Notes: generated from the sequence alone by a model not told the origin. Positions 25,916 to 34,866 are shown, counted from the first letter of the stretch. The stretch: DNA of 35,758 nucleotides from Paracidovorax wautersii (GCA_009912175.1 WNDQ01000041.1:1-35758), one strand, 5' to 3'. Numbers and translations are program-made.

Positions 25916-26025
25916 GGATGGCTAGCGAGTGTGGGGCCTATCGGAGCGAAGTCAAGGCGGAGCCTCCGGCAAAGCCGGGGGCGGGGGACATGAGCGTAGA
26001 TAGGCCCCACACTCGCCAGCCATCC
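25916..26025 (+). repeat. Structured hairpin element E3 (variable arms, conserved core)
   Basis: The outer arms 25916-25942 and 25999-26025 pair at 26 of 27 positions. The core strands are GGAGCGAAGTCAAGGCGGAG and GGGGGACATGAGCG. The inner stem CCTCCGGC/GCCGGGGG has an AAA loop and a T-G wobble. It follows E2 after 54 bp. A run of eight T lies 10 bp after the right arm (26036-26042 and the next base), so on the plus strand it might also end transcription coming from the DUF gene. Confidence 0.8.
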
Positions 26026-26042
26026 TCCGTTGGGATTTTTTT

Positions 26043-27476
26043 TCAGAGCAGCGGCGACGCCAGCCGCGCCAGGGCCTCCGGAAACCGCTGCCACACCTTG
26101 CGGCGCGGCTGACGCACGATGACCTCGTGCGCACTGGCCAGGTCGGCCTCGAACTGGCGCGCCAGCGCCCGCGCCGCCACCGCTTCGTAGTTGAGCACCG
26201 CCACCTCGAAATTGAGCCGGAAACTGCGGTTGTCGAAATTGTCCGTGCCCACGAAGCTGTAGCTCTCATCGACCACCAGCGACTTGCTGTGCAGCATGCG
26301 CGGGCCGTATTCCCAGATGCGCACACCTGCGCGCAGCAACTCGCCATACCAGGAGCGCGCCGCCAGCGTCACGATCAGGTTGTCACTGCGGCGCGGCACC
26401 AGGATGCGCACGTCCACGCCACGCAGCGCCGCCGACGTCAGCGCGAACAGCGCGGGTTCGTCCGGCACGAAATACGGCGTGGTCAGCCAGACCCGCTGGC
26501 GGGCGCGCTCCATGGCCGTGATCTTGGCGCGCAGGATGGGCGCGTGAACCTGGTCCGGGCCGGCCGGAATGACCTGCACCCATTCGCCCTGCCCACGTTC
26601 CGCCGGCAGTTCGGGCGGCGGCGGGCTGTCGGGCACGTCGCCGGTCGAGTAGTGCCAGTCCTCCAGAAACATCTGCTCCAGCCAGTAGACCGCCGGGCCC
26701 TCGATCTGCAGATGCAGGTCGTGGTAGGGCTCGCGGCAGCGGCGCTGGTCCTGTGCGTCGGTCACGTTGATGCCGCCAGTCAAGCCGATGCGCCCGTCGA
26801 CCACGACGATCTTGCGGTGGGTGCGCATGTTGAGCACGGGCCGGAAACGCCGCAGCGACGTGGCGTGGAAAAACGCCAGTTCGCCCCCGGCGTCCAGCAG
26901 TGGCCGCATCCAGCGCCGCGACACGCGCGCCGAGCCCACGGCATCGACCAGCAGGCGCACCTTCACGCCCTCGCGCGCCTTGGCCATCAGCAGGTCGCGC
27001 AGCGCCGTGCCGATGCTGTCGCGCTCGTAGATGTAGTACTCCAGATGCACCGTGCGGCGCGCGCTACGGATGGCGGCAAAGATCGCCTCGAAGGCGGCCT
27101 CGCCGCCCGAGAGCAAGTGGTGCGCCGACGCCAGCGTGGGCGGATAGCCGGTGGCGTTGTCGATCAGCCGGCCCAGGCTGGAGGCCTGCTGCAGCGCATC
27201 GGTGCGGCCGCGGCGGCGCCAGCCGTCGCGGCTTTGCTCCACGGCGCGGCGGCTGGCCTCGCGGTTGTTGCGCCGCCGCTCGATGCGCTGCGGCCCGAAC
27301 AGGTAGTAGATTAAAAAACCCACATAAGGCAGCGCGCCCAGCGCCAGCAGCCAGCCCAGGGTGGCGACCGGCGAGCGTTTTTGCAGCACGATCCAGCCGC
27401 CCAGCAGCAGCAGGTAGGCGATCCAGACCATCGACAGCAGCACGCCCAGCGGCGGCAGCGCGTTCAGCCAGGCCAC
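26043..27476 (-). CDS. cls: Cardiolipin synthase
   Basis: This 477-aa phospholipase-D-superfamily enzyme joins two phosphatidylglycerols into cardiolipin and glycerol at the inner membrane. Two N-terminal membrane helices (LPPLGVLLSMVWIAYLLLLGG; LGWLLALGALPYVGFLIYYLF) are followed by two HKD motifs. HRKIVVVDG is at residue ~220, with GGIN after it. HSKSLVVDE is at ~396, with FVGTDNFDNRS. The layout matches ClsA. The start is taken as GTG 27476, with GGGAG 6 nt upstream. A GTG at 27563 would add 29 non-conserved residues. The stop is 17 bp from the end of E3. Confidence 0.94.
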   Translation of the reverse strand: MAWLNALPPLGVLLSMVWIAYLLLLGGWIVLQKRSPVATLGWLLALGALPYVGFLIYYLFGPQRIERRRNNREASRRAVEQSRDGWRRRGRTDALQQASSLGRLIDNATGYPPTLASAHHLLSGGEAAFEAIFAAIRSARRTVHLEYYIYERDSIGTALRDLLMAKAREGVKVRLLVDAVGSARVSRRWMRPLLDAGGELAFFHATSLRRFRPVLNMRTHRKIVVVDGRIGLTGGINVTDAQDQRRCREPYHDLHLQIEGPAVYWLEQMFLEDWHYSTGDVPDSPPPPELPAERGQGEWVQVIPAGPDQVHAPILRAKITAMERARQRVWLTTPYFVPDEPALFALTSAALRGVDVRILVPRRSDNLIVTLAARSWYGELLRAGVRIWEYGPRMLHSKSLVVDESYSFVGTDNFDNRSFRLNFEVAVLNYEAVAARALARQFEADLASAHEVIVRQPRRKVWQRFPEALARLASPLL

Positions 27477-27622
27477 ACGCTGCTCCCGCGCGGGCACGGC
27501 CGCGGCATGGTCCGGGGGTTCATGGCAAGCGGCAGGGCATTCACGGCGCCCAGTGTGCGGCACGCCAATGGCACGCCGATGCCAAAACCGTCGACCGCGC
27601 TGGGTCTATGGCGCTGCGTGGC

Positions 27623-27689
27623 GACAAAAAAAGGACCCCTCGGCCCATCGCTACGCGATGATCCGATCCCGCGGGGGATGTTTTTTGTC
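27623..27689. repeat. A/T-ended inverted repeat upstream of cls
   Basis: GACAAAAAA at 27623-27631 pairs with TTTTTTGTC at 27681-27689. Partly matching CCCC/GGGG follows inside, and a small ATCGC-TAC-GCGAT hairpin sits in the centre. It could be a two-way terminator for the efflux operon on the minus strand. It lies between the cls start and the efflux operon end. Confidence 0.5.
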
Positions 27690-27714
27690 TTGGGGCGGCC
27701 CGGCGACAAAAAGA

Positions 27715-27747
27715 AACCGCCCGGCCGGGCAAGCCGGGCGGGCGGTT
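27715..27747 (-). terminator. Rho-independent terminator of the RND efflux operon
   Basis: Read on the minus strand, ACCGCCCGCCCGGC pairs with CCGGCCGGGCGGT around a short loop and is followed by TTTCTTTTTG. It lies 40 bp after the stop of the outer-membrane channel gene, the last gene of the operon, which is the expected place. Confidence 0.8.
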
Positions 27748-27786
27748 CGGGTGTACGAGGCAAGGCGCAGGCGCTGCCTGTCGTCG

Positions 27787-29289
27787 TCAGGGCGTGCGCG
27801 GACCCACGGTGGCGGCCGGGCTGGTGCTGCCGGCAACGCCTGCCACGGAGTCGGCCTGCCAGCCGCCGCCCAGGGTCTTGTACAGCGTGATCTGGTTGGA
27901 CAACTGCGACAGTTGCACCTGGATCGCCGTCTGCTGCGCCGTGTAGAGCGTGCGCTGCGCGTCGAGCAGGTCGAGGTAGCTGGCCACGCCGTTGCGGTAG
28001 CGCAGGTCCGACAGCTTGAACGTGGTCTGGGCCGCCTGCACCTGCGCACGCGTGGCGCGCAGTTGCTCGTCCCAGGTGGCGCTGCCGGCCAGCGCGTCGG
28101 CGACTTCGCGGAACGCGGTCTGGATGGACTTCTCGTACTGCGCCACAGCGATGTCGCGGTCCACCTTGGCGACGTCCAGGTTGGCCTGGTTGGCGCCGAA
28201 GTCGAAGATCGGCAGCGTGACCGACGGCGCGAAAGACCAGCCGCGCACCAGCCTGTCGAACAGGTTCGACAGGCTGGTGCTGGCGCGCCCGAACTGGCCC
28301 GTCAGCGAGATGCGCGGGAAGAACGCCGCCCGCGCGGCGCCGATGTTGGCGTTGGCCGAGATCAGCTGCTGCTCGACCGCCTCGATGTCGGGCCGCTTGA
28401 CCAGCAGGCTCGACGGCAGGCCGACCGGCACCTGGGCCAGCAACGACGTCTGGCCGTCCAGATTGCCGCCGTTGTCCAGCGGCACGTCGGCCGGCCAGTT
28501 GGGCGTGCCCAGCAGCAGCAGCAGGGCGTTGAAGTCCTGCGCGCGCTGGCGCTCCAGTTGCGCCAGATCGGCGCGCGCCGACTCGACCAGGCCTTCGGAC
28601 TGGCGCAGGTCCAGTTCCGAGTTCACGCCGTTGTCAAAACGCAGTTGGGTCAGCTTGAACGACTCTTCGCGCGTCTTGAGCGTGTCGCGCGTGATCTGCA
28701 GCAGCTGGTCATCGGCCAGCAGCGACAGGTAGCCCGTGGCCACCGACGACACCAGGCTGATCTGCGCGGACTTGCGCGTCGCGTCCTGGGCCAGGTAGGT
28801 CGCCAGCGCGGCGTCTTTCAGGCTCTGGATGCGGCCAAACAGGTCCAGTTCGTACGAGGTGACACCGACGCCGAAGGTCGCCGAATTGCTGGCCGAGCCC
28901 GGGCTCTGACGGGTCGAGTTCAGCCCCAGGTTGACGGTTGGCAACTGCGCCGCGCGCTGGATGCGGTACTGCGCCTGGGCGCGCTGCACGTTGAGCAGCG
29001 ACACCGACAGGTCACGGTTGTTGTCCAGCGCGATCTCGATGAGGCGCTTGAGGCGCGCATCGGCGAAGAAGTCGCGCCAGCCGATGTCGGCGGCCGTGGC
29101 CTGGCCGGCCTTGCCCGCCGGGGCCTGCGGGAAGGTGGCCGCCACGGGGGCTGCCGGGCGCTCGTACTTGGGCGCCATCGAGCAGCCGGCCAGCACCAGG
29201 GCCGCGACCAGGGTGGCCAGCGTGGCGGCGGGCCCGCGCCCGCTCGCCGGGTTCGGCGTGATGGTTTGCACAGTCATGTTGTTATTCAC
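27787..29289 (-). CDS. RND efflux outer-membrane channel lipoprotein (OprM/AdeC-like)
   Basis: This NodT/OprM-family outer-membrane factor of about 500 aa provides the exit duct for the RND pump next to it. The hydrophobic leader ends in LVLAGC, with the acylated Cys at residue 36. Two OEP repeats follow. GVGVTSYELDLFGRIQSLKDAA and SVTLPIFDFGANQANL are the paired family motifs, and RPDIEAVEQQLISANANIG lies between them. GTG 29289 is preferred because GGAGG lies 9 nt upstream and it overlaps the pump stop. An ATG at 29277 would lose only four residues. It is the last gene of the operon. Confidence 0.93.
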   Translation of the reverse strand: MNNNMTVQTITPNPASGRGPAATLATLVAALVLAGCSMAPKYERPAAPVAATFPQAPAGKAGQATAADIGWRDFFADARLKRLIEIALDNNRDLSVSLLNVQRAQAQYRIQRAAQLPTVNLGLNSTRQSPGSASNSATFGVGVTSYELDLFGRIQSLKDAALATYLAQDATRKSAQISLVSSVATGYLSLLADDQLLQITRDTLKTREESFKLTQLRFDNGVNSELDLRQSEGLVESARADLAQLERQRAQDFNALLLLLGTPNWPADVPLDNGGNLDGQTSLLAQVPVGLPSSLLVKRPDIEAVEQQLISANANIGAARAAFFPRISLTGQFGRASTSLSNLFDRLVRGWSFAPSVTLPIFDFGANQANLDVAKVDRDIAVAQYEKSIQTAFREVADALAGSATWDEQLRATRAQVQAAQTTFKLSDLRYRNGVASYLDLLDAQRTLYTAQQTAIQVQLSQLSNQITLYKTLGGGWQADSVAGVAGSTSPAATVGPRTP

Positions 29290-32200
29290 GGTTAGCGTCC
29301 TCCTGGTGCTGCTTGGCCTGCTTGGCATCGTGCTGATGCTGGCGTTCGCTGCCCTTGAAGAAGCCGCGCACCAGCACGAAGAAGGCCGGCACAAAGATCA
29401 CCGCCAGGACGGTGCCGGTGATCATGCCGCCGATCACACCGGTGCCGATGGCCTGCTGGCTCGCCGAGCTCGCGCCCGTGGCGATGGCCAGCGGCACCAC
29501 CCCCAGCGTGAAGGCCAGCGAGGTCATGATGATCGGGCGGAACCGCAGGTGGGCGGCCTGCAGTGCGGCCTCGATCAGGTTCTTGCCCTGGGCCTGCAGG
29601 TCCTTGGCGAACTCGATGATCAGAATCGCGTTCTTCGCTGACAAGCCGATGATGGTGATCAGCCCGATCTGGAAGTACACGTCGTTGGACAGGCCGCGCA
29701 GCAGCGTGGCCAGCAGCACGCCGAGCACGCCCAGCGGCACCACCAGCATCACCGAGAACGGGATCGACCAGCTTTCATACAGCGCGGCCAGGCACAGGAA
29801 CACCGCCAGGATCGCAAAGCCGTACAGCACCATGGCCTGCGCGCCGGCGAGCTTTTCCTCACGCGACTGGCCGGTCCACTCGAAGCCGAAGCCCGGGGGC
29901 AGTTGCGAGGCCAGGCGCTCCATCTCGGCCATGGCTTCGCCGGTGCTGTGGCCGGGCGAGGCGTCGCCCGCGATCTTCATCGCCGGATAGCCGTTGTAGC
30001 GCACCGTCTGCATCGGGCCGACCTTCCAGCTCGCCGTGGCAAACGCCGACAGCGGAACCACTTGGCCCTGGCTGTTGAGCACGGGCAGGTCCAGGACCTG
30101 CTCGGGCTGCATGCGCGAGGACGAATCGGCCTGGACCACCACACGTTGCATGCGGCCATGGTTGGGGAAGTCGTTGACATAGGACGAACCCAGCGCGGTC
30201 GACAGCGCTGCGCTGATGGCGTCGAAGCCGATGCCCAGTGCGTTGGCCTTGTCGCGGTCGACGTCGATGCTCATCTGCGGCGCGTCTTCCATGCCGTCCG
30301 GGCGCACGCCGGCCAGCACCTTGCTTTGCGAGGCCATGCCCAGCAGCTGGTTGCGCGCGGCCAGCAGGGCGTCATGCCCCTTGGCGCTGCGGTCCTGCAG
30401 ACGGAAGGTGAAGCCCGTGGCGTTGCCCAGTTCAGGAATCGGCGGCGGGCTCAGCGCAAAGATGAAAGCGTCGCGGATGCCGTAGAGCCCACCCATGGCG
30501 CGACCCGCCACGGCGCTGGCCGCATGCTGCGCACCGGCGCGCTCGGACCAGTCCTTCAGGATCACGAAGGCCAGACCCATGTTCTGCCCCTGGCCCGAGA
30601 ACGAGAAGCCCGACACCGTCACGATGTTCTCGACTTCGGGCTGCTTGAGCATGTAGCCCTCGATCTGCTGGATCACGTCCTGCGTGCGCGCCAGCGACGC
30701 ACCGCCGGGCAGTTGCACGTTGGTGATGATGTAGCCCTGGTCTTCGTTGGGCAGGAAAGAGGTCGGCAGGCGCGTGTAGATCAGCGCCACCACGGCGCCC
30801 AGCAGCGCGTAGATGATCATCAGGCGGCCGGCGCGCGGCAGCAGGCGGGCCAGCCACGACTCGTACTGCTTGGTCGTGCGCGAAAAACCCCGGTTGAACC
30901 AGCCGAAGAAGCCCTTCTTCTCGTGGTGGTGGCCCGCGGCCACCGGCTTGAGCAGCGTCGCGCACAGCGCGGGCGTGAGCGACAGCGTCAGGAAAGCGGA
31001 GAACGCGATCGAGGTCGCCATCGTCGCCGAGAACTGGCGGTAGATGTTGCCGGTCGAGCCCGCGAAGAAGGCCAGCGGCACGAACACCGACACCAGCACC
31101 ACCGTCACGCCGATGATGGCCCCGGAGATCTGGCCCATGGCCTTACGTGTGGCCTGCAAGGGCGGCAGGCCCTCCTCGCTCATGATGCGCTCGACGTTCT
31201 CGACCACCACGATGGCGTCATCCACCACGATGCCGATCACCAGCACCATGCCGAACATGGTCAGCACGTTGACCGAGAAACCCATAGCCCACAACGCGCC
31301 GAAGGTGCCCAGCAGGGCCACCGACACGACGATGGTCGGGATGATGGTGTAGCGGAAGTTCTGCAGGAACAGGAACATCACCAGGAACACCAGCGCCACG
31401 GCTTCGAGCAGCGTGCGCACCACCTTCTCGATCGAGACCGAGATGAACTTCGTGGTGTCGTAGGGGACGGTGTAGCTCACGCCCTGCGGGAAGAACTGCT
31501 TGAGCTCTTCGAGCTTCTGGTGGATGGCCTTGGCCGACTGCAGCGCGTTGGCCGACGGCGTCGGCTGCACGCCCAGGCCCACGGCGGGCTGGCCGTTCAG
31601 GCGTGCCGAGGTGCTGTAGCTCTGGGCCCCCAGTTCGACACGCGCGACGTCGCGCAGCCGCACGGACGAGCCGTCGGTGTTGGCGCGCAGCACGATGTTG
31701 TTGAACTGCTCGGTGTTGGTGAGCTGGCCCTTGACCACGATGGTCGCCGAGACCGTCTGCCCTTCGTTGGCCGGCAGGTCCCCCAGCGTGCCCGCCGAGA
31801 CCTGCAGGTTCTGCGCCGCAATCGCCGCATTGACTTGCGCCAGCGACAGGTTGTAGCCCTTGAGCTTGGCGGTGTCGACCCACACGCGCAGCGCGGTTTC
31901 CGCGCCGAACTGCGTGACCGTGCCGACACCCGGCAGGCGCTGCAGTTCGGGCACGATGTTGCGCGCCGCGTAGTCGTTGAGCTGCTGGATCGTGACGTCC
32001 GGCGTGCTGGTCAAGAGCATCGCGAACAGCAGGAAGTTCGAGCGCGACTGCTCCACGCGCACCCCTTGCTGCGTCACCACCGACGGCAGGCGCGGCTCGG
32101 CGCGCGAGAGGCGGTTCTGCACGTCCACCTGCGCCATGTCGACGTTGGAGCCCGGCTCGAAGCTCAGCGTGATCGAGCCCGTGCCGTTGGCCTGGGCCGT

Positions 32201-32440
32201 CGATTCCATGTAGGCCAGGCCCTGCGCGCCGTTCATTTCGCGCTCGATCACCGACAGCACGCTCTGCTCGAGCGTCTGCGCGTCGGCGCCCGGATAGGTC
32301 ACGCTCACCAGGATGGTGGGCGGCGCGACCGGCGGGTACTGGACGATCGGCAGCTGCTTGATCGAGACCACGCCGAGCACCATGATGAAGATGGCAACGA
32401 CCCACGCGAAGATGGGGCGTTCGATGAAAAATTTCGCCAT
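29282..32440 (-). CDS. RND multidrug efflux pump, HAE1 family (AcrB/MexB-like)
   Basis: This 1052-aa inner-membrane trimeric proton/drug antiporter has the family's full length. It starts MAKFFIERPIFAWVVAIFIM and has two sets of six helices with large periplasmic loops. The proton-relay pair is visible in GIVVDDAIVVVENVER (the Asp-Asp of helix 4). Conserved PGADAQTLEQSV, RLPGVGTVTQFG and the helix-11 segment GLSAKNAILIIEFAKD are present. It overlaps the channel gene by a few bases and follows the adaptor gene after an 18-bp gap. Drug range cannot be read from sequence, but solvents, antibiotics and dyes are usual for this family. Confidence 0.97.
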   Translation of the reverse strand: MAKFFIERPIFAWVVAIFIMVLGVVSIKQLPIVQYPPVAPPTILVSVTYPGADAQTLEQSVLSVIEREMNGAQGLAYMESTAQANGTGSITLSFEPGSNVDMAQVDVQNRLSRAEPRLPSVVTQQGVRVEQSRSNFLLFAMLLTSTPDVTIQQLNDYAARNIVPELQRLPGVGTVTQFGAETALRVWVDTAKLKGYNLSLAQVNAAIAAQNLQVSAGTLGDLPANEGQTVSATIVVKGQLTNTEQFNNIVLRANTDGSSVRLRDVARVELGAQSYSTSARLNGQPAVGLGVQPTPSANALQSAKAIHQKLEELKQFFPQGVSYTVPYDTTKFISVSIEKVVRTLLEAVALVFLVMFLFLQNFRYTIIPTIVVSVALLGTFGALWAMGFSVNVLTMFGMVLVIGIVVDDAIVVVENVERIMSEEGLPPLQATRKAMGQISGAIIGVTVVLVSVFVPLAFFAGSTGNIYRQFSATMATSIAFSAFLTLSLTPALCATLLKPVAAGHHHEKKGFFGWFNRGFSRTTKQYESWLARLLPRAGRLMIIYALLGAVVALIYTRLPTSFLPNEDQGYIITNVQLPGGASLARTQDVIQQIEGYMLKQPEVENIVTVSGFSFSGQGQNMGLAFVILKDWSERAGAQHAASAVAGRAMGGLYGIRDAFIFALSPPPIPELGNATGFTFRLQDRSAKGHDALLAARNQLLGMASQSKVLAGVRPDGMEDAPQMSIDVDRDKANALGIGFDAISAALSTALGSSYVNDFPNHGRMQRVVVQADSSSRMQPEQVLDLPVLNSQGQVVPLSAFATASWKVGPMQTVRYNGYPAMKIAGDASPGHSTGEAMAEMERLASQLPPGFGFEWTGQSREEKLAGAQAMVLYGFAILAVFLCLAALYESWSIPFSVMLVVPLGVLGVLLATLLRGLSNDVYFQIGLITIIGLSAKNAILIIEFAKDLQAQGKNLIEAALQAAHLRFRPIIMTSLAFTLGVVPLAIATGASSASQQAIGTGVIGGMITGTVLAVIFVPAFFVLVRGFFKGSERQHQHDAKQAKQHQEDANRE

Positions 32441-32458
32441 GAATCTGGCTCCTTGCTC

Positions 32459-33709
32459 TTACTGCTTGGCGCCAGCGGCGTTACCCGCCGGCTGCGCTGG
32501 TTGCTGCCCCTGCTGGCCGCCTTGCGGCTGCCACGGCACCGGCGTGACGGTCACCGGCGCGCCGGGTGCGCCCTGCGGCAGCTTCTGGAAGCCGTCGACC
32601 ATGACCTGCTCGCCCGCCTTCAGGCCCTCGAGCACGACCCAGTTGGAGCCCTGAGCCGGGCCCAGATGGACCTTGCGGTCTTCGAGCTGGTTGTTGGCGC
32701 CCACGACCTTGACGGTATCGCCCGAGGACGCCCGCGTGACCGCCTGTTGCGGCAGCAAGATGGCATTGCCCACCTGCGCCTGCTGCAGTTTCACGCGCAC
32801 GTACATGCCGGGCAGCAGCAGTTTGTCGGCATTCGGAATCTCGGCGCGCAGCGTGACCTGGCCGCTGGTCGAATCCACCGTCAGGTCGCTGAACAGCAGC
32901 CGGCCGGCCTGGCCGTATTCGGTGCCGTCGTCGAGCACAACCTTGACCGGCGTGGTGCCGTCGGCCGAGCGCTGGTACTGGCCCGAGGCCACGCCGCGCT
33001 GCAGCCTGAGCGCGTCGGACGCGGACTGCGTGAAGTTGACGTAGAGCGGGTCGATCTGCTGGACCACCGCCAGTTGCGTGACATCACCCTGGCCGACCAG
33101 CGCGCCTTCGGTCACCAGCGCCCGGCCGATGCGCCCGGAGATCGGCGACGTCACCGCCGCGTAGCCCAGGTTGATGCGCGCCGTGGTCACCGAAGCCTTG
33201 GCTGCGGCCAGATTGGCCTCGGACGTCTTCTGGGACGCGACCGCGTTGTCATAGTCCTGCTTGCTCACCGCGTTGACGGCCACCAGCGGCTTGTAGCGGT
33301 CGGCCTGCGCCTTGGTCTGGGCCAGCGAGGCCTCGGACTGGGCCACAGAGGCCTGCGCGCTTTCAAGCGAAGCACGGTAAGGGGCGTCGTCGATCTGGAA
33401 CAGCGTCTGGCCGGCCTTGACGTCGCTGCCCTCGCGGAACAGGCGTTTTTGCAGGATGCCGGCGGCGCGCGCGCGCACTTCGGCCACACGCGAGGCCTCC
33501 AGGCGGCCCGGCAATTCGGTCTGCAGGCCCACCGTGCCGGGCGTGACCGTCACCACACCCACGCTGGGGGGCGGGGGCGCCTGGTGCTGCTGGGCATCGG
33601 GCTGCTTGCCGCAGGCGGCCAGCGTCACCGCCAGCGCCACGGCGGCATAACGCCAGGACAAGGAGCGGCGCACGTGCGCCGATGGATGCGGAAGACGGCT
33701 AGCTGGCAT
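32459..33709 (-). CDS. RND efflux periplasmic adaptor lipoprotein (AcrA/MexA-like)
   Basis: This 416-aa membrane-fusion protein bridges pump and channel. It has a lipoprotein signal with Cys at residue 33 (VTLAACGK). The lipoyl-like part is ARAAGILQKRLFREGSDVKAGQTLFQID. A helical hairpin rich in Ala, Gln and Lys runs through ASVAQSEASLAQTKAQADRY. The second lipoyl half has YAAVTSPISGRIGRALVTEGALV. Beta-barrel and membrane-proximal domains follow, and the C-terminus is rich in Gln and Pro. ATG 33709 is chosen because AGAGG lies 6 nt upstream, while an ATG 30 bp upstream lacks this. It is the first gene of the operon. Confidence 0.95.
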   Translation of the reverse strand: MPASRLPHPSAHVRRSLSWRYAAVALAVTLAACGKQPDAQQHQAPPPPSVGVVTVTPGTVGLQTELPGRLEASRVAEVRARAAGILQKRLFREGSDVKAGQTLFQIDDAPYRASLESAQASVAQSEASLAQTKAQADRYKPLVAVNAVSKQDYDNAVASQKTSEANLAAAKASVTTARINLGYAAVTSPISGRIGRALVTEGALVGQGDVTQLAVVQQIDPLYVNFTQSASDALRLQRGVASGQYQRSADGTTPVKVVLDDGTEYGQAGRLLFSDLTVDSTSGQVTLRAEIPNADKLLLPGMYVRVKLQQAQVGNAILLPQQAVTRASSGDTVKVVGANNQLEDRKVHLGPAQGSNWVVLEGLKAGEQVMVDGFQKLPQGAPGAPVTVTPVPWQPQGGQQGQQPAQPAGNAAGAKQ

Positions 33710-33920
33710 TCGTAACCTCTGATAGTGATACCGGTACACCGAAACGCGCCGAGCAAGACCCGCACCCGGCCAACGGGTGCGCGCTGCACGGCGCTATGAA
33801 ACAAAGAAGCAAGGCGAAGAAGGGGACTCACCCAACCGCCCCATCCTGGGGGCGGCACATCGACGCCCAGTATCCAAGATAAGCCGGGCGTGGCAACCCC
33901 CTGATTCGACAAGATCGCCG

Positions 33921-33948
33921 AGTATACATACAATCAAGAATGTATGTT
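33921..33948. promoter_or_regulatory. AcrR-like operator and -10 box of the efflux operon
   Basis: TACATACA at 33925-33932 and TGTATGTT at 33941-33948 are inverted half-sites with an 8-bp spacer. E. coli AcrR binds TACATACA-n8-TGTATGTA, so size and half-sites match almost exactly. On the minus strand TATACT (33926-33921) reads as the efflux operon -10 box, and the operator covers the promoter just upstream of it. Repressor binding would block polymerase. Confidence 0.8.
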
Positions 33949-34028
33949 GCATCGCAATGTGCCGTTTGACTGTTGCACAATTCGTCCCCTTCCCGAGTGC
34001 TTTCATAACACGAGCGATTGACAGCTCC

Positions 34029-34670
34029 ATGGCGCGAAAAACCAAAGCCGATGCCCAACTCACGCGCGACCAACTGCTGGACGCGGCGGAATACCTGTTC
34101 CAGCGCCGGGGCGTGTCGCGCACCTCGCTGCAGCAGATCGCCGACCACGCGGGCCTGACGCGCGGCGCCATCTACTGGCACTTCAAGGACAAGGGCGAAC
34201 TGTTCTGCGCCGTGATGGAGCGCGTGCACCTGCCCTTCGAGGAAATCATCGCCCGCATGCGGCAGGACACCAGCCGGGACCCGCTGTCGCGGCTGCGCTA
34301 CCTGGTGCTCGAAGGCTTTCACCGCGTCCAGACCGACGAACGCACCCGGCGCGTGTTCGAGATCGCCTGCCACAAGGTCGAGATCGTCGACGAGATCAAG
34401 GCCGTCCTGGACCGGCGCGAGGAATCGCGTGACGAATTCCTGAAGATGATCGCCGACGAGATCGCGGCCGCCCGCCAGGCCGGGCAGATCCGCCCCGACC
34501 TCAACCCCTGCCTGGCCGCCTTCGCGCTGCACGCCATGCTCGACGGCCTCATCTACAACTGGCTGCTCTGCTCGCAGGAGCACGACCTGGTCGCGCTCGG
34601 CAGCCAGTCCTACGACATCTTCGTGGCCGGCCTGCAAGCGCCCGCCACACGCCTGGGCGCCACCGTGTAA
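34029..34670 (+). CDS. TetR-family repressor of the efflux operon (AcrR/TtgR-like)
   Basis: This 213-aa TetR-family repressor has an N-terminal helix-turn-helix (TSLQQIADHAGLTRGAIYWH, residues ~32-52, then FKDKGELF). An all-helical ligand-binding domain follows that resembles TetR_C_2 (AcrR/TtgR/MtrR), with AAFALHAMLDGLIYNWLL. ATG 34029 is chosen because MARKTKADAQLTRDQLLDAAEYLF is the family's usual start; the open frame extends further upstream without homology. It is divergent from the efflux operon, with the AcrR-like operator between them. It probably represses the pump and is released by drugs. Confidence 0.94.
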   Translation: MARKTKADAQLTRDQLLDAAEYLFQRRGVSRTSLQQIADHAGLTRGAIYWHFKDKGELFCAVMERVHLPFEEIIARMRQDTSRDPLSRLRYLVLEGFHRVQTDERTRRVFEIACHKVEIVDEIKAVLDRREESRDEFLKMIADEIAAARQAGQIRPDLNPCLAAFALHAMLDGLIYNWLLCSQEHDLVALGSQSYDIFVAGLQAPATRLGATV

Positions 34671-34720
34671 CGGTATACTCCTGCGTTTGGCGCTCGCCTC
34701 GCGCGCATTTTTCCCGGAAT

Positions 34721-34796
34721 GCGGCTGTAGCTCAGTGGATAGAGTATTGGCCTCCGAAGCCAAGGGTCGTGGGTTCGATTCCCCCCAGCCGCGCCA
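34721..34796 (+). tRNA. tRNA-Arg (anticodon CCG)
   Basis: This is a full cloverleaf of 76 nt. The acceptor is GCGGCTG with CAGCCGC, discriminator G and an encoded CCA (34794-34796). The D-arm carries GCTCAGTGGATAGAGT. The anticodon stem TTGGC/GCCAA has loop CTCCGAA, so the anticodon is CCG at 34754-34756, reading CGG codons. The T-arm has GGTTCGATTCC. It stands alone, 50 bp after the tetR-type gene. Confidence 0.97.
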
Positions 34797-34822
34797 TATT
34801 CCCTTCTGAATCAACAAACTAG

Positions 34823-34844
34823 GCACTGCAATGGTTTGCAGTGC
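34823..34844 (+). terminator. Hairpin downstream of tRNA-Arg, possible terminator
   Basis: GCACTGCA (34823-34830) and TGCAGTGC (34837-34844) form a perfect 8-bp stem around a 6-nt loop, 26 bp after the tRNA. Only a weak T-rich sequence follows (GTTTG), so termination is possible but not certain. Confidence 0.5.
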
Positions 34845-34866
34845 TGAGCAGTTTGAAGCCGGTTTT

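Noticed and set aside
25752..26025. CRISPR array from the two adjacent repeats
   Set aside because: The units are ~110 bp, only two are adjacent, and the arms differ. There are no short regular repeats or spacers and no cas genes.
29903..33715. A 1270-codon open frame on the plus strand opposite the efflux genes
   Set aside because: It is the antisense shadow of high-GC genes. The sequence is rich in Arg, His and Gln, has no domain, and the minus strand encodes clear RND proteins.
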